NCBI GenBank assembly: GCA_018657655.1
Contig: JABHWQ010000234.1
Coordinates: 1-5,242, forward strand
DNA length: 5,242 bases
Direction of reading: 5' to 3'
Source of the DNA: Chloroflexota bacterium
GTDB lineage: Bacteria > Chloroflexota > Dehalococcoidia > SZUA-161 > SpSt-899
Shown: one piece after another, positions 1-5,242 of the stretch
Layout: every line of letters starts with the position of its first letter
Numbering within the stretch: the stretch's first letter is position 1
Notes under the pieces: generated by a model
What the model was told of the DNA's origin: nothing
Databases searched by the model: none
Seen by the model: only the letters and a program-made list of their open reading frames with translations
Translations under genes and position numbers: made by a program

Positions 1-314
1 GTTCGCATGGCCAGTTTAGTGGCTCCCACAATGCCCAGCGAATCGATCCTTTCATGGGAAACCACGCCGATACTGAAAGAAACAGCTTCTGCTTGAATAC
101 ACGAGGAAAGGTATTCTCTTTTTTTAGCACTGAGTTTCTTACTGTCTCGAACCTGCTCAAGCCATGGAATGTTGATCTGAGGAGAAAACATCACGGCAGC
201 AGCCACCACCGGCCCCGCCAAAGGTCCTCGCCCAACCTCATCGATCCCGGCAACAAACTGATACCCGTGTCGCCAGAAACTCTGTTCCTCGACGAAGGTC
301 GGCGAGTGATTCAT
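1..314 (-). CDS. rnhB: Ribonuclease HII, N-terminal part (runs off left edge)
   Basis: RNase HII cuts the RNA strand of RNA/DNA hybrids and starts removal of misincorporated ribonucleotides from DNA in the cytoplasm, using divalent metal. The minus strand reads 104 codons from ATG at 314. The metal-binding signature GIDEVGRGPLAGPV is at residues 23-36, with catalytic Asp25 and Glu26, and the family motif DSKKLS is at 57-62. IDSLGIVGATKLAM at 90-103 matches the usual segment before the third catalytic aspartate. That aspartate and the C-terminal helices lie outside the window, since the family is usually about 200-230 residues. The start is well fixed: an in-frame TAA lies at 335-333 and no other ATG, GTG or TTG occurs in frame before the catalytic motif. 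No Shine-Dalgarno sequence is at normal spacing; see the promoter entry. The gene is divergent from the kinase gene and probably unrelated to it in function. Confidence 0.95.
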   Translation of the reverse strand, partial: MNHSPTFVEEQSFWRHGYQFVAGIDEVGRGPLAGPVVAAAVMFSPQINIPWLEQVRDSKKLSAKKREYLSSCIQAEAVSFSIGVVSHERIDSLGIVGATKLAMR

Positions 315-323
315 GCTATCATG

Positions 324-351
324 ATTATACCTTTATCCGGAGCTATGACAA
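324..351 (-). promoter_or_regulatory. Sigma70-type promoter of rnhB, probably giving a leaderless mRNA
   Basis: On the minus strand TTGTCA (351-346, 5/6 to the -35 consensus) is followed after 16 bp by a perfect TATAAT (329-324). Only 9 nt separate the -10 box from the rnhB ATG (314-312), so transcription should start at about 317, within a few bases of the start codon. The only SD-like bases (AAAGG, 334-330) lie inside the promoter spacer, about 15 nt from the ATG, and would not be transcribed from this promoter. The transcript start is inferred from spacing alone. Confidence 0.7.
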
Positions 352-441
352 CACTGCCGTTTACAGACTCTCAACGTTGCTGTGAAACGAACCACACCGC
401 CCCAAGGTTTTTGCGGGGAACGCGGACTGTTATTACCCCCC

Positions 442-470
442 TTCACCTCTACAAAGCCGCGTGATACAAT
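442..470 (+). promoter_or_regulatory. Possible plus-strand promoter upstream of the kinase gene
   Basis: TTCACC (442-447, 4/6 to TTGACA) and TACAAT (465-470, 5/6 to TATAAT) are separated by exactly 17 bp. If used, transcription would begin near 477 and give a leader of about 340 nt that passes through the hairpin element at 567-674 before reaching the kinase start. A match of this quality can occur by chance. Confidence 0.3.
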
Positions 471-594
471 AGGCCATCTTTCAGAGACATAGGTAACAAC
501 CTAAAACAGGTACGTGCTACAAACCCACCAGATTCACGACATCATTCAGAATACGATCGAGCTTCGTTAGGAAACCTCTGATCAACCCCCTGTA

Positions 595-612
595 TCCCCC
601 AGTCTTGGGGGA
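595..612. repeat. Hairpin 1 of the intergenic element
   Basis: TCCCCCA (595-601) pairs with TGGGGGA (606-612) across a GTCT loop, giving a 7-bp perfect stem with five G:C pairs. No T-run follows on either side, so it is not a canonical intrinsic terminator, and no gene ends nearby. Confidence 0.7.
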
Positions 613-620
613 CTTATATA

Positions 621-639
621 TCTGGGGGACACCCCCAGA
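621..639. repeat. Hairpin 2 of the intergenic element
   Basis: TCTGGGGG (621-628) pairs with CCCCCAGA (632-639) across a 3-nt ACA loop, an 8-bp perfect stem. Its left arm could instead pair with the left arm of hairpin 1 (CCCCCAG 596-602 with CTGGGGG 622-628), so the two hairpins have a mutually exclusive alternative fold. It lacks a T-tract and is not a standard terminator. Confidence 0.7.
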
Positions 640-730
640 CCCCCGAAGTCACCACTTATTCAGAGCTTCCCTAATTTCATCTATTGCCAGTCACTCTTTA
701 TAAATTTGTAGTGCTGCTGGCCATAAATAT

Positions 731-752
731 TGTTAAAATAGTTACCGGTACC
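731..752 (+). promoter_or_regulatory. Extended -10-like site beside a short palindrome, upstream of the kinase
   Basis: TG at 731-732, one base, then TAAAAT (734-739) fits an extended -10 element. No -35 box stands 16-18 bp upstream. The expected transcript start, near 746, falls in the palindrome GTTACCGGTACC (741-752; one mismatched pair, with perfect core TACCGGTA at 743-750), which could be a repressor site. If used, the kinase leader would be about 70 nt and would exclude the hairpin element. This is suggestive only. Confidence 0.3.
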
Positions 753-807
753 AACGACGAACTTTACACCGTCCAAGTCGGTCAATCAAGAATGATGTTT
801 TCTTGCG

Positions 808-811
808 GGAG
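808..811 (+). promoter_or_regulatory. Shine-Dalgarno sequence that fixes the kinase start at 818
   Basis: GGAG, within GGGAG, ends 6 nt before ATG at 818. An in-frame TTG at 803 would add five residues (MRELS), but it would place this SD inside the coding sequence and leave TTG without a ribosome site of its own. The ATG is therefore preferred. Confidence 0.75.
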
Positions 812-817
812 CTATCA

Positions 818-2431
818 ATGAAAGATGAAATTAAGACCAAGCAACAACTCATTAAGGAAATGTCTCAATTACGCCAAAAAAATGCTGAGTTGGAATTAGC
901 AGCAGCTAAACAGAAACAAAAAGTAGTCGCGCTCAAAGAAAGTGAAGCAACAAACAGGGCACTACTGGAAGCAATACCGGATGCAATTTTCCGAATGAAC
1001 AAACACGGTACCTATCTGAGTTTCGTTCCCGCCAAAGGGTTTAAACCAATTGTCCCCCCGGAAGTGTTTTTAGGAAAAAATCAGGCGGAAATAATGCCGA
1101 CTGAAATAGCTCAACAGTTCAGATATTATCTAGAACAAGCACTCCACACCGGCGAAGTACAAGTCTATGAATATCCTATTACGATTGAGGCAGAGACTCA
1201 ATACTTTGAGGCTCGACTTGTGGCTCTCCATGAAGATGATATTTTGGGAATAGTCCGCGATATTACCAAACGCAAACAAACAGAGAATTCACTACGCGAA
1301 AGCGAGGAGCAATTCAAGGCGCAATACAACGGCTTTCCCCATCCTGTGTATACTTTGGAATATATTGATGACGATTTTGTCGTTTCTAATGCCAATACTG
1401 CAGCCATTGAAATGACAGAAGGCAAGATCACCTCCTTTTACGGAAAACGAGCAAGTGACCTATGGCGTGATGATCTTGACCTGATCGATGATATAGAACG
1501 ATGCTATTTCAAACAAACAACGATCAAACGGGAAAAATTGTATACTTTCAAATCCACAGGGGAAACACAATACCTTTCTATCGTAGCAGCACATGTACCT
1601 CCTAAGTACGTTTTAATTTATACGGAAAATATTTCTGAACACAAGTGGGCAGAGGAGGCACTTAGAGAGAGCGAGAAACGCTTTAGAGACATTTCTTTCA
1701 GTATGGCTGACTGGATTTGGGAAGTAGATCAAGATGGAGTGTATTCCTATTGCTCGGAAAAAGTCGAGGAAATCCTGGGATATTCACCGGAAGAGTTGCT
1801 TGGCAAAACACCTTTCGATTTGATGCCAGAACAGGAAGCTGAACGTGTTTCTGAGATTTTCAAGGAAGTAGTCTCCAAAAGGAAGCAGATTGTTGATCTC
1901 GAGAACTGGAATCTGACCAAGGATGGTGAAGATATTTGCCTCCTGACCAACGGCACACCAATATTCGATAACGAAGGTGTGTTTCTGGGATATCGGGGAG
2001 TAGATAAAGATATCACGGATCGCAAGAAAACCGAAGATACATTAAGAGAATCCGAGGCAAAGTATGCCGCGGTGGTAGAGACAGCAAGTGACGGCATTGT
2101 CATTACTCTAGACAGTATAATTCAATTTGCGAATTCAGGGATGGAGCAGATTACAGGGTACAAAGTGTCAGAGTTGAAGGGTATGAATATCACCAACCTG
2201 CTGGCACCAGAGATGAGTGAGGTGGTAATACAAAGAGCTCACCAACGCCTGGCAGGAGAACAGCCACCTCCCATATACGAAGCCTGTGCTATACGAAAAA
2301 ATGGAGATACTACAGAGATCGAAATATCAGCAACCGTTGTCCAATACGAAGATAAACTGGCCAATAATGGGAATTGTGCGCGATATTTCTCAGCGCAAAC
2401 GGGCCGAAGAAGCGCTTCAGGAGTCTTATGA
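818..2431 (+). CDS. N-terminal fragment of the PAS sensor kinase (coiled coil, PAS1-3, most of PAS4)
   Basis: This frame gives 537 residues. It opens with a charged coiled coil (KTKQQLIKEMSQLRQKNAEL), a common N-terminus of soluble PAS kinases. PAS1 begins at ALLEAIPDAIFRM (48-60) and ends with the PAC motif GIVRDITKRK (144-153). PAS2 (165-275) is a divergent type with FPHPVYTLEYIDDDFVVSNA and ends IYTENISEHK. PAS3 (288-403) is a classic PAS with EEILGYSPEELLGKTPFDLM and ends DKDITDRKK. PAS4 starts at KYAAVVETASDGIV (415) and is recognisable up to YEDKLA (510-515). The last 22 residues (NNGNCARYF... to the TGA at 2429-2431) are out-of-frame sequence, because the same bases read in the next frame give the missing end of PAS4. 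Alone this fragment has no kinase domain and could not transmit a phosphate. What the PAS domains bind is unknown. Confidence 0.88.
   Translation: MKDEIKTKQQLIKEMSQLRQKNAELELAAAKQKQKVVALKESEATNRALLEAIPDAIFRMNKHGTYLSFVPAKGFKPIVPPEVFLGKNQAEIMPTEIAQQFRYYLEQALHTGEVQVYEYPITIEAETQYFEARLVALHEDDILGIVRDITKRKQTENSLRESEEQFKAQYNGFPHPVYTLEYIDDDFVVSNANTAAIEMTEGKITSFYGKRASDLWRDDLDLIDDIERCYFKQTTIKREKLYTFKSTGETQYLSIVAAHVPPKYVLIYTENISEHKWAEEALRESEKRFRDISFSMADWIWEVDQDGVYSYCSEKVEEILGYSPEELLGKTPFDLMPEQEAERVSEIFKEVVSKRKQIVDLENWNLTKDGEDICLLTNGTPIFDNEGVFLGYRGVDKDITDRKKTEDTLRESEAKYAAVVETASDGIVITLDSIIQFANSGMEQITGYKVSELKGMNITNLLAPEMSEVVIQRAHQRLAGEQPPPIYEACAIRKNGDTTEIEISATVVQYEDKLANNGNCARYFSAQTGRRSASGVL
2363..2364 (+). 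other. Frameshift site (one extra base) inside PAS4
   Basis: The reading phase must skip one nucleotide here for the homologous protein to continue: YEDKLA ends at 2362 and IMGIVRD starts at 2364. The surrounding CCAATAATGG is neither a long homopolymer nor a recognisable +1 slippery site with a slow codon or stop. The distance between the flanking DIT motifs (residues 398 and 522 after repair, 124 apart) fits the 121-128 spacing of the other units, so one base, not a larger indel, is at issue. Confidence 0.85.
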
Positions 2432-5045
2432 GATCATCAACAGAAGCCCTGCCGTGGTCTTCCTCTGGAAGAACGCGGCAGGCTGGCCGGTTGAATATGT
2501 GTCAGACAACGTGATGGGTTTATTCGGCCACACCGCAGAGGACTTGATGAGCGGGCGCGTTCCGTATGCAGATTTGGTCTATCCTGATGATTTGAATAGG
2601 GTAGATGAGGAAGTTCTAAGCTATAGTGCTGTAACTGAGATAAAAGAGTTTCTCCAGGAATACCGTATCATCACCAAAGATGGTCAGGTTAAATGGATTG
2701 ATGACCTAACATATATCCGCCGAAACGCGAACGATGAAATAACACATTATCAGGGCATCATCCTTGATATCACTGATCGCAAGCAGGCGGAGCATAATTT
2801 GGCACGTGCCCATCAGGAACTCGACGCCATATTCAATGCAGCTGTTCCTTTTTGTGTTATCAATATGTATTACCAGTTTATACGGGTAAATGATACTTTT
2901 TGCTCATATTTTCAACTAAGACGAGAGGAGGTAATAAACAGATACTGTTACGACGTATGGCAAGGACCATTCTGTCACACTGCCGACTGTTCCTTGAAAC
3001 GGATAATGGAAGGTTCTACAAAATATGAACATGAAGCTGATAAGATACTTGCGGATGGCACTCAAATATCATGTCTCGTTACAGCAATTCCCCACCAGGA
3101 TACCGAGGGCAATATCATTGGGATTATTGAAAACTTGACGGATATCACCGAACACAAGCAAGCGGAAGAAGCATTACAGAAAAGTGAGGAGCTTCTCAAG
3201 GCAACCTTCAACGCTACTGCTGATGGAATTCTGGTTGTGGATGAAGCAGGTAACGTTTCCCAAACAAACCGGCAGTTCACTGAGATGTGGCGAATCCCGC
3301 CAGACATTATAGCAACAAAGGATGACAACACCCTGATCGCTTATGTAAGCAATCAGCTGGAATATCCGGACACTTTCCAATCCAAGATACATGAGCTATA
3401 TCAAAGTTCGATAGAGAGTCTGGATGAAATCAAATTCAAAGACGGTCGGGTTTTCGAACGTTTTTCCTGCCCTTTGATCAGGGAGGGGAAAGAGGCCGGA
3501 CGGGTTTGGGACTTCAGGGATATCACCATGCGCAAGCAAGCGGAGGAAACACTGCAACATGCTGCCTATCAATGGCAAACGACTTTCGATGCCATGAGCG
3601 AATCCGTAACGTTGCTCGATTCAAGGCAAAACATTATTCGATGCAACCGAGCGGCATCAGATATATTCGGTAAACCATTTAGCGAAATCGTTGGCCACCA
3701 TTGCTGTGAGATCATACATGGTGTTCCCGATCATGTTGACTGGTGTCCTATTAAAGAGACGATAGAAACCGGCATGCCTGAATCCTATATTAAGCTGATG
3801 GACGATCGCTGGTTTAGTATTTCCGTCGATCCGGTAAGGGATGACAGCGGCAATATTGTAGGAGCCGTTCACATCATGAACGATATCACTGAGATAAAAC
3901 GGGCCGGGAAGGCTCTACTGGAAAGCGAGGAAAGATATAAACTTCACTTTGAGAATGCATCAGATATAATCTTTTCGATCGGTAACGATCTATCAGTTCT
4001 CTATATATCGCCGTCAGCAAGTAAAGTGCTGGGTTACAGTCCTGACGAGATAATCGGGAAAGCACTTCCGGACCTGGGAATAATACCAACTGAGAATCTC
4101 GATCAAGTTCTCGCTGATATAAAAACAGGTTTGGCATGTAATCAAACAATTTCATCTACCCACGAGGCAATAACCAAAAATGGTACCAAAAAGTCTATAG
4201 AAATAAGCGCTACCCCAACATCCAGTGATGGCGAACCTGTAATGATCGTAATAGGGAGGGATGTCACTGAACGTATAATAGCCGAAGAAGCAACACGTGA
4301 GGCTCAACAGTATAAAGAGCTGGACAGGCTCAAAACCAATCTGCTTTCCACCATATCGCATGAACTCCGTACCCCCCTGGCATCAATCAAGGGATTCACT
4401 TCCATGCTCATCGATCATGATAGCAAAATGAACCGTAATGAAAAACTTTTACACTTGGCAACTATATACGCATCTACTGACAGGCTAATTGAGATGGTGA
4501 ACCATTTGCTTGATATGTCGCGGTTGGATGCTGGTCTACTCAAACTGGAACGATACCCTTCCAGTATTTCAGCGATCATTCACCAAACAGTGGCCGAGGC
4601 TAAGGTAAGAGTACAAAGCCATCAAATAGTAGCTGAACTGGAAGAGGAATTGCCAAAACTGGATATTGATTCAAAGCGCATTCGACAGGTGATGGATAAT
4701 ATTATAGATAATGCTGTGAAGTATTCTAATAGCGGTACAATGGTATCAGTACAGACAAAGCAGATCGACACAGATCTGTTGATAAGCGTTGCTGATCAGG
4801 GAATAGGAATTCCCACTAACAAATTGGAAAGAGTATTTGACCGAATGTACCGTGTGGATCACGAGCTGACGGCAAAAACAGGTGGTATTGGCTTGGGATT
4901 AGCCATTTGCAAGGGCATTGTTGAGGCACATGGCGGTAGGATCTGGATAGAAAGTGAGGAAGGGCAGGGAAGCACCTGCTTTATCACTTTGCCAGTCTAC
5001 ACCAAGGAGGAGAGCCATAAAGACGATTCTCATCATAGAGGATGA
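2364..5045 (+). CDS. C-terminal fragment of the PAS sensor kinase (end of PAS4, PAS5-9, HisKA, HATPase_c)
   Basis: This frame is open from upstream (GTG at 2286) but looks native only from ATA 2364/ATG 2367, where the end of PAS4 resumes. Neither GTG nor ATG has a Shine-Dalgarno sequence, which argues against a separate gene. PAS5 to PAS9 follow, each ending in a DIT-type motif. PAS6 and PAS8 carry cysteine clusters. The kinase core is complete: H-box SHELRTPL with phospho-acceptor His at 4359-4361 (residue 1181 of the restored protein) and the HExxT signature associated with phosphatase activity; N-box DNIIDNAVKYS; G1 box ADQGIGIP; F-box VFDRMYR; G2 box TGGIGLGLAI. It should autophosphorylate with ATP as a dimer and phosphorylate the regulator encoded next. 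If expressed alone it would be a 5-PAS kinase. Confidence 0.92.
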   Translation: MMGIVRDISQRKRAEEALQESYEIINRSPAVVFLWKNAAGWPVEYVSDNVMGLFGHTAEDLMSGRVPYADLVYPDDLNRVDEEVLSYSAVTEIKEFLQEYRIITKDGQVKWIDDLTYIRRNANDEITHYQGIILDITDRKQAEHNLARAHQELDAIFNAAVPFCVINMYYQFIRVNDTFCSYFQLRREEVINRYCYDVWQGPFCHTADCSLKRIMEGSTKYEHEADKILADGTQISCLVTAIPHQDTEGNIIGIIENLTDITEHKQAEEALQKSEELLKATFNATADGILVVDEAGNVSQTNRQFTEMWRIPPDIIATKDDNTLIAYVSNQLEYPDTFQSKIHELYQSSIESLDEIKFKDGRVFERFSCPLIREGKEAGRVWDFRDITMRKQAEETLQHAAYQWQTTFDAMSESVTLLDSRQNIIRCNRAASDIFGKPFSEIVGHHCCEIIHGVPDHVDWCPIKETIETGMPESYIKLMDDRWFSISVDPVRDDSGNIVGAVHIMNDITEIKRAGKALLESEERYKLHFENASDIIFSIGNDLSVLYISPSASKVLGYSPDEIIGKALPDLGIIPTENLDQVLADIKTGLACNQTISSTHEAITKNGTKKSIEISATPTSSDGEPVMIVIGRDVTERIIAEEATREAQQYKELDRLKTNLLSTISHELRTPLASIKGFTSMLIDHDSKMNRNEKLLHLATIYASTDRLIEMVNHLLDMSRLDAGLLKLERYPSSISAIIHQTVAEAKVRVQSHQIVAELEEELPKLDIDSKRIRQVMDNIIDNAVKYSNSGTMVSVQTKQIDTDLLISVADQGIGIPTNKLERVFDRMYRVDHELTAKTGGIGLGLAICKGIVEAHGGRIWIESEEGQGSTCFITLPVYTKEESHKDDSHHRG
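5004..5010 (+). promoter_or_regulatory. Strong Shine-Dalgarno sequence for the response regulator
   Basis: AAGGAGG, a near-perfect anti-16S match, ends 6 nt before ATA at 5017. It lies inside the last codons of the kinase, so the regulator is translationally coupled to it. Its ideal spacing marks 5017 as the intended initiation codon although that codon is not ATG, GTG or TTG. Confidence 0.8.
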
Positions 5046-5242
5046 ACCCAGCATAATGAAGTTTAGTTCCATAACCCTGGAATTGGAAGGCTATCAAATC
5101 TTTCAAGCCTGCGATGGGGACGAGGGGCTAAAACTAGCCAAAGAGACTCATTTTGATCTGATATTGCTGGACCTGATGCTGCCTGTAATGGACGGGTGGA
5201 CAGTGTTTGAACAAATGAAAAACGATCCTGAACTTTCGGTTA
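5017..5242 (+). CDS. Response regulator receiver domain, N-terminal part (runs off right edge), apparent ATA start
   Basis: This is the partner of the upstream kinase and accepts phosphate from its histidine. Read from ATA as residue 1, the 75 visible residues are a receiver domain. KTILIIEDEP contains the acidic pocket (Glu8, Asp9). LILLDLMLPVMDGW carries the phospho-acceptor Asp52 and the conserved Pro56 and Gly60. The conserved Thr/Ser and Lys and any output domain lie beyond the window, so its output (DNA binding, enzyme, or stand-alone receiver) is unknown. It overlaps the kinase by 29 bp. The first in-frame ATG (5056) would delete the acidic pocket. The upstream in-frame GTG (4954) has no ribosome site and would add an unlikely arginine-rich tail. 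ATA in place of ATG is therefore the best reading: a rare start codon, a start-codon mutation, or a base error. Confidence 0.88.
   Translation, partial: MKTILIIEDEPSIMKFSSITLELEGYQIFQACDGDEGLKLAKETHFDLILLDLMLPVMDGWTVFEQMKNDPELSV

Larger units (their letters stand above)
567..674. repeat. MITE- or REP-like element: inverted repeats enclosing two G/C hairpins
   Basis: TTAGGAAACCTCTGA (567-581) and TCAGAGCTTCCCTAA (660-674) are inverted copies that match at 13 of 15 positions. Between them lie two strong hairpins of the same GGGGG/CCCCC type, at 595-612 and 621-639, and further C-runs (586-590 and 640-644). The 108-bp block is non-coding and far richer in G/C runs than its surroundings. This build is typical of small non-autonomous mobile or palindromic intergenic repeats. 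No clear target-site duplication is visible at the edges, and only one copy is in the window, so mobility is an inference. Confidence 0.55.
315..817. other. Divergent intergenic region without a supported gene
   Basis: About 500 bp lie between the divergent rnhB and kinase starts. I see no tRNA or rRNA signature. The open frame that crosses 54-464 on the plus strand is the antisense shadow of rnhB plus its upstream region and has no family resemblance. The stretch holds the rnhB promoter (324-351), a possible plus-strand promoter (442-470), a hairpin-bearing inverted-repeat element (567-674), and an extended -10-like site next to a short palindrome (731-752). Positions about 360-440 and 475-560 contain nothing I can assign beyond a weak 5-bp hairpin at 490-503. 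Confidence 0.6.
818..5045 (+). pseudogene. Nine-PAS soluble sensor histidine kinase, whole gene interrupted by one extra base
   Basis: The two reading frames at 818-2431 and 2364-5045 are halves of one gene. Dropping one A at 2363/2364 changes GCC AAT AAT GGG to GCC ATA ATG GGA and gives an uninterrupted protein of about 1408 residues. It also restores the fourth PAS domain with its normal end (IMGIVRDISQRKRAEE). In the restored numbering the order is: coiled coil 1-45; PAS1 about 46-153; PAS2 165-275; PAS3 288-403; PAS4 414-527; PAS5 537-655; PAS6 667-780; PAS7 792-907; PAS8 917-1027; PAS9 1039-1153; HisKA about 1165-1234; HATPase_c about 1279-1395. There is no signal peptide or transmembrane helix, so the protein is cytoplasmic. 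Whether this is a real mutation, a sequencing error or recoding cannot be told here. If the shift is an error, this is an intact gene. Confidence 0.8.

Noticed and set aside
54..464. 136-codon plus-strand open frame at the left end
   Set aside because: Most of it is antisense to the clearly identified rnhB. The translation has no recognisable domain and there is no ribosome site before its ATG.
490..503. Small hairpin TAGGT-AACA-ACCTA in the intergenic region
   Set aside because: A 5-bp stem with few G:C pairs is expected by chance and has no T-run or neighbouring signal.
595..639. The two G/C hairpins as a bidirectional intrinsic terminator
   Set aside because: No T-tract follows either hairpin on either strand, and both flanking genes start, not end, around this region.
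567..674. CRISPR array or attachment site reading of the hairpin-rich block
   Set aside because: There are no evenly spaced direct repeats with unique spacers, no integrase gene, no tRNA end and no direct repeat at the edges.
1198..2103. Minus-strand open frames at 1198-1431 and 1747-2103
   Set aside because: They lie antisense within the PAS kinase, whose plus-strand frame has strong domain evidence. Their translations are low-complexity and Ser-rich, as expected of shadows.
2286..2363. GTG at 2286 as the real start of a separate second kinase gene
   Set aside because: The first 26 residues from this GTG are out-of-frame PAS4 sequence, there is no Shine-Dalgarno sequence, and a true start here would leave PAS4 split between two proteins.
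2360..2431. Programmed +1 frameshift in the kinase
   Set aside because: The site GCC AAT AAT GGG has no stop or slow-codon slippery context, no internal SD, and the zero-frame stop lies about 65 nt downstream. Plain mutation or sequence error is simpler.
3062..4361. Further minus-strand open frames (3062-3331, 3174-3392, 3396-3578, 3657-3872, 3886-4155, 4152-4361)
   Set aside because: All lie antisense within PAS6-PAS9 and the HisKA start of the kinase, with no family similarity or start signals.

Overview
This looks like a bacterial chromosome fragment of moderate GC content. The organism cannot be fixed from the sequence alone. The very long cytoplasmic multi-PAS kinase and the G-rich hairpin repeat resemble environmental Chloroflexota (Dehalococcoidia-type) genomes, but that placement is a weak inference.

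Layout. Positions 1-314 (minus strand) hold the first 104 codons of ribonuclease HII (rnhB), which runs off the left edge. Its promoter lies so close to the start codon that the mRNA is probably leaderless. Positions 315-817 are a roughly 500-bp non-coding divergent region. It contains weak plus-strand promoter candidates and a compact element (567-674) made of two strong G/C hairpins enclosed by imperfect 15-bp inverted repeats, which looks like a small non-autonomous repeat. Positions 818-5045 (plus strand) hold one very large sensor histidine kinase gene, broken by a single extra base near 2363. With that base removed it encodes about 1408 residues: an N-terminal coiled coil, nine tandem PAS domains spaced every 121-128 residues, then a HisKA dimerisation/phosphoacceptor domain and a HATPase_c domain. 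No membrane segment is visible. Positions 5017-5242 begin a response regulator receiver domain that overlaps the kinase end by 29 bp and runs off the right edge. It has an ideal Shine-Dalgarno sequence, but an ATA codon stands where ATG is expected.

How the parts work together. The kinase and the regulator form a translationally coupled two-component pair. The nine PAS modules would sense intracellular signals (ligand or redox; two of them carry cysteine clusters), control autophosphorylation of His1181, and pass the phosphate to Asp52 of the regulator. Both genes carry a one-base anomaly (a frameshift and a lost start codon). Either the system is decaying, or expression is unusual, or the sequence has errors. 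Those two positions and the inverted-repeat element are what most deserve checking. I found no clear evidence of a wholly new system.
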